From Pseudaminobacter soli (ex Li et al. 2025) (GTDB lineage: Bacteria > Pseudomonadota > Alphaproteobacteria > Rhizobiales > Rhizobiaceae): a stretch of 64,000 nt of DNA. The notes beneath the pieces were generated by a model. That model did no database searches, was not told where the DNA came from, and saw only the letters and a list, made by a program, of their open reading frames with translations. This document shows, piece after piece, positions 59,335 through 64,000 of the stretch. The number at the start of each line of letters is the position of its first letter. Position 1 is the first letter of the stretch. Location: contig NZ_JARXVF010000003.1 in the NCBI RefSeq assembly GCF_029892515.1, positions 124,001-188,000 of the forward strand. The letters are read 5' to 3'. The translations under genes were made by a program, and so were the position numbers.

Positions 59335-59522
59335 TCCGCCGTCCCACGTTTGCCGGGCGGTCGGCGCGATTTCGATAAAATTTGAATCATATTGAATCCT
59401 AAGGGCTTGCCACAGAATCAACTCTCTGATTCTTTGGGGAAAAGCGTTTCCTGATTTGAGTCGTTCGAGCGCGGCTGACGCGTTTTCCGTCTGGAGGGGT
59501 GCCTGCCGGAAGACTCGGACTC
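59332..59522. promoter_or_regulatory. Cluster of eight GANTC (CcrM) sites upstream of ddl-ftsQ-ftsA-ftsZ
   Basis: GANTC sites begin at 59332, 59384, 59394, 59415, 59428, 59458, 59512 and 59518. The pair at 59384/59394 is spaced by exactly 10 bp; the pair at 59415/59428 lies in an inverted repeat (AGAATCA 59414-59420, TGATTCT 59427-59433). CcrM methylates this motif once per cell cycle in alphaproteobacteria. The region holds no gene and should contain the ddl-ftsQAZ promoter. Confidence 0.65.
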
Positions 59523-59571
59523 ATTTCAGAAATGCCCTGGTTTGAAGCCCGGTCGAAGGGACTGTGGGGAT

Positions 59572-60498
59572 ATGACTTTAAAGCATGTGGCCGTGTTGAT
59601 GGGTGGGTTTTCCTCCGAGCGGCCTGTGTCTCTTTCGTCGGGTAATGCCTGCGCCGATGCACTCGAAGAGGTCGGCTACCGCGTTACGCGCGTCGACGTG
59701 AGGCGCGATATTGCCGCTGTCCTTTCCGAGCTCAATCCGGATGTCGCATTTAACGCATTGCATGGTCCGTACGGCGAGGACGGCACCATCCAGGGCATCC
59801 TCGAATATCTCCAGATTCCCTACACCCATTCCGGCGTTCTCGCATCGGCTCTGGCGATGAACAAGGAGAAGGCCAAGAAGGTCGTGGAGGCCGTTGGCGT
59901 GCCGGTTGCGCAGGCGCGCGTGATGAGTCGCTTCGATGTTGGCAATAAGCACCCGATGAAGCCGCCCTATGTCGTCAAGCCGGTCAATGAGGGTTCGAGC
60001 TTCGGCGTGGTGATGGTGAAGGAGGATCAGTCGCATCCGCCCCAGATCATCGGTTCGTCGGAGTGGCGCTATGGCGACGCCGTCATGGTGGAGCGCTACA
60101 TCCATGGTCGCGAGCTGACCTGCGCGGTCATGGGCGATGTGGCGCTCGGGGTCTGCGAGATCATCCCGACCGGTCACGCCTTCTACGATTACGATTCAAA
60201 ATACGTTCCGGGCGGATCAAAACACGAATGCCCGGCGAAAGTTTCACCAAATATTTACCAAAAAATACAGACACTGGCGCTCAAGGCTCATCAAGCAATT
60301 GGGTGTCGGGGCGTCTCCCGGTCGGACTTCCGCTACGACGATCGCTATTCCGAAAATGGCGAGATCATCTGGCTCGAAGTGAACACCCAGCCGGGTATGA
60401 CGCCGACGTCTCTGGTGCCGGAAATTGCTGCGCAGGCAGGACATTCCTTTGGTGAACTTTTGAGTTGGATGGTGGAGGACGCTTCGTGCTTGCGTTGA
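59572..60498 (+). CDS. ddl: D-alanine:D-alanine ligase
   Basis: A 308-aa ATP-grasp enzyme that makes D-Ala-D-Ala for Mur[72 protein letters not shown] and the metal-binding [16 protein letters not shown] are complete. ATG 59572 is used; the ribosome site GGGGAT is very close, AAGGG a little far. An in-frame TTG at 59542 is unlikely. A GTG start for ftsQ lies within its 3' end. Confidence 0.94.
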   Translation: MTLKHVAVLMGGFSSERPVSLSSGNACADALEEVGYRVTRVDVRRDIAAVLSELNPDVAFNALHGPYGEDGTIQGILEYLQIPYTHSGVLASALAMNKEKAKKVVEAVGVPVAQARVMSRFDVGNKHPMKPPYVVKPVNEGSSFGVVMVKEDQSHPPQIIGSSEWRYGDAVMVERYIHGRELTCAVMGDVALGVCEIIPTGHAFYDYDSKYVPGGSKHECPAKVSPNIYQKIQTLALKAHQAIGCRGVSRSDFRYDDRYSENGEIIWLEVNTQPGMTPTSLVPEIAAQAGHSFGELLSWMVEDASCLR

Positions 60499-61424
60499 GG
60501 TCTGATCGGAGAAGAAGGATGGGAGCGGGCCGGCGCGGTCCGCTCGGCGCATTCTTTTTGGCCGACGGCTTCGTGCTGCCGCGCTCGCTGCGCAAGCCGG
60601 TGCGCGTCCTTGCGCGCCTGTTCAAGGGCGACTTCACCGCGCCCCGTTATGCGTCCACGGTCGCCTCGGCGGCTTTCCTTGCTGCGAGCGTGATCTACGG
60701 CGCCTATGAAGGTGGCCATATGCCCACCGTCGTGCAGGCCATCACTGCGCGCAGCGGCTTTGCTGTGGATCAGATCAAGGTGGTCGGCCATCGCGAAACC
60801 TCCGAGATCGATGTCCTCGACAAGCTGGAACTCGACGGCTGGACCTCGCTGATCGGCTTCGATGCCGAGAAGGCGCGCGAGCGCATCACCGAGCTGCCCT
60901 GGGTGCAGGTTGCTTCGGTTCGCAAGGTCTATCCCAATACGCTGGAAGTGAAGATCGAAGAGCGCAAGCCCTTCGCCATCTGGCAGCATGGCAACGACCT
61001 GTCCGTTGTCGAGGAGGATGGCCGGGTCATCGCTCCGTTCGTCGGCGGTCGGCAGATCGCGCTGCCGCTGGTCGTCGGCTACGGCGCTGCGCAGGGAGCT
61101 TCGGGCTTCCTCGCCAAGGTTCGGCAGTATCCCGAGCTGGCTTCGCGGGTGAAGGGTTACATTCGGGTTTCCGAACGGCGCTGGGATCTCTGGATGGAGA
61201 ATGGCGTCACCGTCAAACTGCCCGAGGACGGGGTGGAAGCGGCGCTCGCCGATCTGGTCAAGATGGATCACGACATGGGGCTGCTGTCGCGCGATATCGC
61301 GGCGGTCGACATGCGTATCAACGACCGCCTTGTCGTTCAGCTGACGCAGGAAGCGGTGCAACGCCGCGAGGCGGCGCTGAAGGACGCCAAGGGCAACAAG
61401 AAGAAGCCGGAGACAAGAATATGA
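60486..61424 (+). CDS. ftsQ: Cell division protein FtsQ
   Basis: A 312-aa bitopic protein: basic cytoplasmic N-terminus ([14 protein letters not shown]), a TM helix around residues 57-73 ([17 protein letters not shown]), a POTRA domain (about 85-155, [24 protein letters not shown]) and the beta domain. It organises the FtsQLB complex. I prefer GTG 60486 for its GGAGG at 60474-60478, 7 nt upstream, with translational coupling to ddl. ATG 60519 with GGAG at 60508 is a fair alternative. It overlaps ftsA by 4 bp. Confidence 0.88.
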   Translation: MLALRSDRRRRMGAGRRGPLGAFFLADGFVLPRSLRKPVRVLARLFKGDFTAPRYASTVASAAFLAASVIYGAYEGGHMPTVVQAITARSGFAVDQIKVVGHRETSEIDVLDKLELDGWTSLIGFDAEKARERITELPWVQVASVRKVYPNTLEVKIEERKPFAIWQHGNDLSVVEEDGRVIAPFVGGRQIALPLVVGYGAAQGASGFLAKVRQYPELASRVKGYIRVSERRWDLWMENGVTVKLPEDGVEAALADLVKMDHDMGLLSRDIAAVDMRINDRLVVQLTQEAVQRREAALKDAKGNKKKPETRI

Positions 61425-62731
61425 GTCTGCTCGGCGGTCGAAAGGATAACTCGTCACGTCGCTCCGGCATCATCACGGTTCTCGATGTCGGCTCGAGCAA
61501 GGTTTGCTGCATCGTCGCAAAGCTGAAGCCTGCGGCCGAAAGCCAGCTGCTCAAGGGTCGCACGCACCAGGCCAAGGTGATCGGCATCGGTCATCAGAAG
61601 TCCCAGGGCGTGAAGTCCGGCGTGGTCGTCGATCTCGATCGTGCCGAGCACGCCGTTCGGCTTGCGGTCGACGCCGCTGAGCGCATGGCCGGCCTGACCG
61701 TGGATTCGCTGATCGTCAACCTGACGGCCGGCCGGCTGAAGAGCCAGGTTTTCTCCGCCACCATCAATCTCGGTGGCCACGAAGCTTCTTCCAGCGATAT
61801 CCGGCGCGTCCTGGCTGCCGGCGCCAAGCAGGCACTGCGCGCCGAGCGCGAGGTTGTGCATGCGCTGCCCGTTGCCTTCTCGCTGGACGCCGAGCGCGGC
61901 GTGCGCGATCCGAGCGGCATGGTTGGCGAGACGCTCGGCGTCGACATGCATGTGCTGACCGGCGATGCCGCGCCGTTGCGCAACCTCGAACTCTGCATCA
62001 ATCGTTCGCACCTGTCGGTCGAACGGATGGTCGCCACGCCTTACGCTGCCGGCCTCGCGGCGCTGGTCGACGACGAACTCGAAATGGGCGCCGCCTGCAT
62101 CGATATGGGTGGCGGCACGACGACGATTTCCGTGTTTGCCGACGGCAAGTTCGTCCATGCCGATGCCATTCCGGTCGGCGGCAACCACGTCACCATGGAT
62201 TTGGCCAAGGGCCTTTCGACCCGGCTGGAAGATGCCGAGCGACTCAAGGTGATGCACGGCTCGGCTCTGCCGGGCAGCTTCGACGATCGCGACCTGGTCA
62301 CCATCCAGCCGATCGGCGCCGACGAAACGGACGTTCCGCTCCAGGTGCCCCGCTCGGTGATGACGCGGATCATCCGTGCCCGCATCGAGGAGACGCTCGA
62401 GATCCTGCGCGATCGCCTGAACAAGTCGGGCTACGGCGCGGCTGTCGGCAAGCGAGTCGTGCTGACGGGCGGCGCAAGCCAGCTTGCCGGTTTGCCGGAA
62501 GCGGCGCGGCGCATTCTGGGGCGCAATGTACGTATCGGCCGTCCGCTGGGTGTGGCGGGCTTGCCGGAAGCAGCCAAGGGACCCGCTTTTGCGGCGGCGG
62601 TCGGTCTGCTGATTTATCCGCAAGTCGCAAGCTTCGAGATAAGTCCGGCGAATAGTATCGCTGGGATTCGCATGACCGGAACGGGCGGGAGACTGCATCG
62701 CATGAGTCAGTGGTTGAGAGACAGTTTCTAA
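61421..62731 (+). CDS. ftsA: Cell division protein FtsA
   Basis: A 436-aa actin-like ATPase that tethers FtsZ to the membrane. TVLDVGSSKVCCIVAKL, the SHDS-type 1C domain, CIDMGGGTTTISVFADGKF, and GGASQLAGLPEAARRILGRNVRIGRP are present. The C-terminal amphipathic helix MSQWLRDSF is typical. ATGA overlap with ftsQ. 76 bp separate it from ftsZ. Confidence 0.95.
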   Translation: MSLLGGRKDNSSRRSGIITVLDVGSSKVCCIVAKLKPAAESQLLKGRTHQAKVIGIGHQKSQGVKSGVVVDLDRAEHAVRLAVDAAERMAGLTVDSLIVNLTAGRLKSQVFSATINLGGHEASSSDIRRVLAAGAKQALRAEREVVHALPVAFSLDAERGVRDPSGMVGETLGVDMHVLTGDAAPLRNLELCINRSHLSVERMVATPYAAGLAALVDDELEMGAACIDMGGGTTTISVFADGKFVHADAIPVGGNHVTMDLAKGLSTRLEDAERLKVMHGSALPGSFDDRDLVTIQPIGADETDVPLQVPRSVMTRIIRARIEETLEILRDRLNKSGYGAAVGKRVVLTGGASQLAGLPEAARRILGRNVRIGRPLGVAGLPEAAKGPAFAAAVGLLIYPQVASFEISPANSIAGIRMTGTGGRLHRMSQWLRDSF

Positions 62732-62807
62732 AATTTGACGGGGGCAACCCCATGGATATTGGCGGCCGCAGCGGCGCAGCGGTGGGAAAGGCAAAAGGAC
62801 GAGGACT

Positions 62808-64000
62808 ATGACGATCAATCTGCAGAAGCCGGACATCACCGAGCTCAAGCCCCGCATCACCGTGTTCGGTGTCGGTGGCGGTGGCGGCAATGCCGTCAAC
62901 AACATGATCACCGCAGGTCTTCGCGGCGTCGAATTCGTCGTGGCGAACACCGATGCGCAGGCGCTTGCCATGACCAAGGCCAGCCGCCTGATCCAGCTCG
63001 GTGCGCACATCACCGAGGGTCTGGGCGCCGGCTCGCAGCCCGAGGTCGGTCGCGCCGCCGCCGAGGAGTGCATCGACGAGATTATGGATCATCTGTCGAA
63101 CACCCACATGTGCTTCGTCACCGCCGGCATGGGCGGCGGCACGGGCACGGGTGCCGCTCCCGTTGTCGCCCGCGCCGCCCGCGAAAAGGGCATCCTCACG
63201 GTTGGCGTCGTCACCAAGCCGTTCCACTTCGAAGGCCAGCGCCGCATGAAGACGGCTGACCTGGGCATCGAAGAGCTGCAGAAGTGCGTCGACACCCTGA
63301 TCGTCATCCCGAACCAGAATCTCTTCCGCCTTGCCAACGACAAGACCACCTTCGCTGACGCCTTCGCGATGGCCGACCAGGTGCTCTACTCGGGCGTCGC
63401 CTGCATCACCGACCTGATGGTCAAGGAAGGCCTGATCAACCTCGACTTCGCCGACGTCCGCTCGGTCATGCGCGAGATGGGCAAGGCCATGATGGGCACG
63501 GGCGAAGCTTCGGGCGAGGGCCGCGCCATGGCTGCCGCCGAAGCCGCGATCGCCAACCCGCTGCTCGACGAGACCTCGATGAAGGGCGCCAAGGGCCTGC
63601 TGATCTCCATCACCGGCGGTCGCGACCTGACCCTGTTCGAAGTCGACGAAGCGGCTACCCGCATTCGCGAGGAAGTCGATCCGGATGCGAACATCATCCT
63701 GGGCGCGACCTTCGATGAGGAACTGGAGGGCGTCATCCGCGTGTCGGTTGTTGCCACCGGCATCGACAAGGCGTCGGCCGACATTTCCACCACGCCGATC
63801 GCCATCCGCGCGCCCGTGAAGCCGGCTGCCCGTCCTGCCGGCATCCCGGAAGCCCGTCCGGCCGCCATGGCTCCGGTTCAGGAAGCTCCGCGCATGGAAG
63901 CGCGCGCTGCCGATCCGATTGCCGATGCGATCCGCATGGCCGAGGCAAGTGCTGCGGCTCCTGCCATGGCCGCGCCGCGTCCGGCTCCGGTCGCCGAAGA
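62808..64000 (+). CDS. ftsZ: Cell division protein FtsZ; 3' end cut by window edge
   Basis: Tubulin-like GTPase that forms the Z ring. 397 codons are visible: [18 protein letters not shown] near the start, the GTP motif [12 protein letters not shown], the T7 loop LINLDFADV, then an Ala/Pro-rich linker beginning near residue 330 ([19 protein letters not shown]). The length of this linker, typical of Rhizobiales FtsZ1, means much of the gene lies beyond the window. ATG 62808 follows AAGGA at 62795-62799. Confidence 0.95.
   Translation, partial: MTINLQKPDITELKPRITVFGVGGGGGNAVNNMITAGLRGVEFVVANTDAQALAMTKASRLIQLGAHITEGLGAGSQPEVGRAAAEECIDEIMDHLSNTHMCFVTAGMGGGTGTGAAPVVARAAREKGILTVGVVTKPFHFEGQRRMKTADLGIEELQKCVDTLIVIPNQNLFRLANDKTTFADAFAMADQVLYSGVACITDLMVKEGLINLDFADVRSVMREMGKAMMGTGEASGEGRAMAAAEAAIANPLLDETSMKGAKGLLISITGGRDLTLFEVDEAATRIREEVDPDANIILGATFDEELEGVIRVSVVATGIDKASADISTTPIAIRAPVKPAARPAGIPEARPAAMAPVQEAPRMEARAADPIADAIRMAEASAAAPAMAAPRPAPVAE

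Noticed and set aside
60519-61424. ftsQ starting at ATG 60519
   Set aside because: Kept as an alternative only; the GTG at 60486 has a better placed GGAGG and couples to ddl.

Overview
The window is a GC-rich chromosomal segment with the character of a Rhizobiales alphaproteobacterium, most likely a Mesorhizobium/Aminobacter-like member of the Phyllobacteriaceae. The pointers are a compact alphaproteobacterial dcw cluster ending in ftsA-ftsZ, a betaine-lipid btaAB pair behind a Pho box, an ArsR-methyltransferase (SahR-type) regulator joined to metF, and a rhizobial-style palindromic repeat. The genus is an inference from gene content and protein style, not from a search. I saw no tRNA, rRNA operon, insertion sequence, prophage or CRISPR array.

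Layout. (1) 1-6.8 kb: a pyrimidine/beta-alanine catabolic block, with an omega-amino acid:pyruvate aminotransferase (cut by the window edge), a beta-ureidopropionase-type amidohydrolase, and a four-gene NitT/TauT-type ABC importer whose binding protein belongs to the NMT1/THI5-like family. (2) 7-20 kb: a CHRD protein, a TPP enzyme plus CoA-transferase operon, a monoacylglycerol-lipase-like hydrolase, an ABC-2 exporter pair, a DUF1254/DUF1214 protein, ettA, tam, a KAS III-like enzyme, a MOSC protein and an SDR. (3) 20-23 kb: trmO-DUF2293 divergent from sahR-metF, with a 20-bp palindrome in front of sahR. (4) 23-36 kb: a tiny hydrophobic peptide gene, an EamA exporter, a LysR/YeiH pair, an ornithine-type decarboxylase, a MarR regulator facing a nitroreductase, a glucoamylase-like GH, two cell-wall hydrolases and a beta-lactamase-fold hydrolase. 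(5) 34.8-40.4 kb: btaB, btaA and a fused 5-oxoprolinase. (6) 40.6-45.2 kb: a small lipoprotein, a TerB-DnaJ protein overlapping an AmpD-like amidase, a lytic transglycosylase, rnpB (RNase P RNA) and a cystathionine gamma-lyase-type enzyme. (7) 45.6-64 kb: the dcw cluster mraZ-rsmH-ftsL-ftsI-murE-murF-mraY-murD-ftsW-murG-murC-murB-ddl-ftsQ-ftsA-ftsZ, with ftsZ cut by the window end.

Most of the window is core metabolism and cell division. The best signals are regulatory. Eight GANTC (CcrM methylation) sites lie in 191 bp of the murB-ddl intergenic region, immediately before ddl-ftsQ-ftsA-ftsZ. A near-perfect Pho box precedes btaA. A perfect palindrome precedes sahR-metF. An 18-bp AT-only-armed palindrome precedes the nitroreductase. 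A self-contained promoter/28-aa ORF/terminator unit follows metF. I found no clear new multi-gene system and do not claim one.
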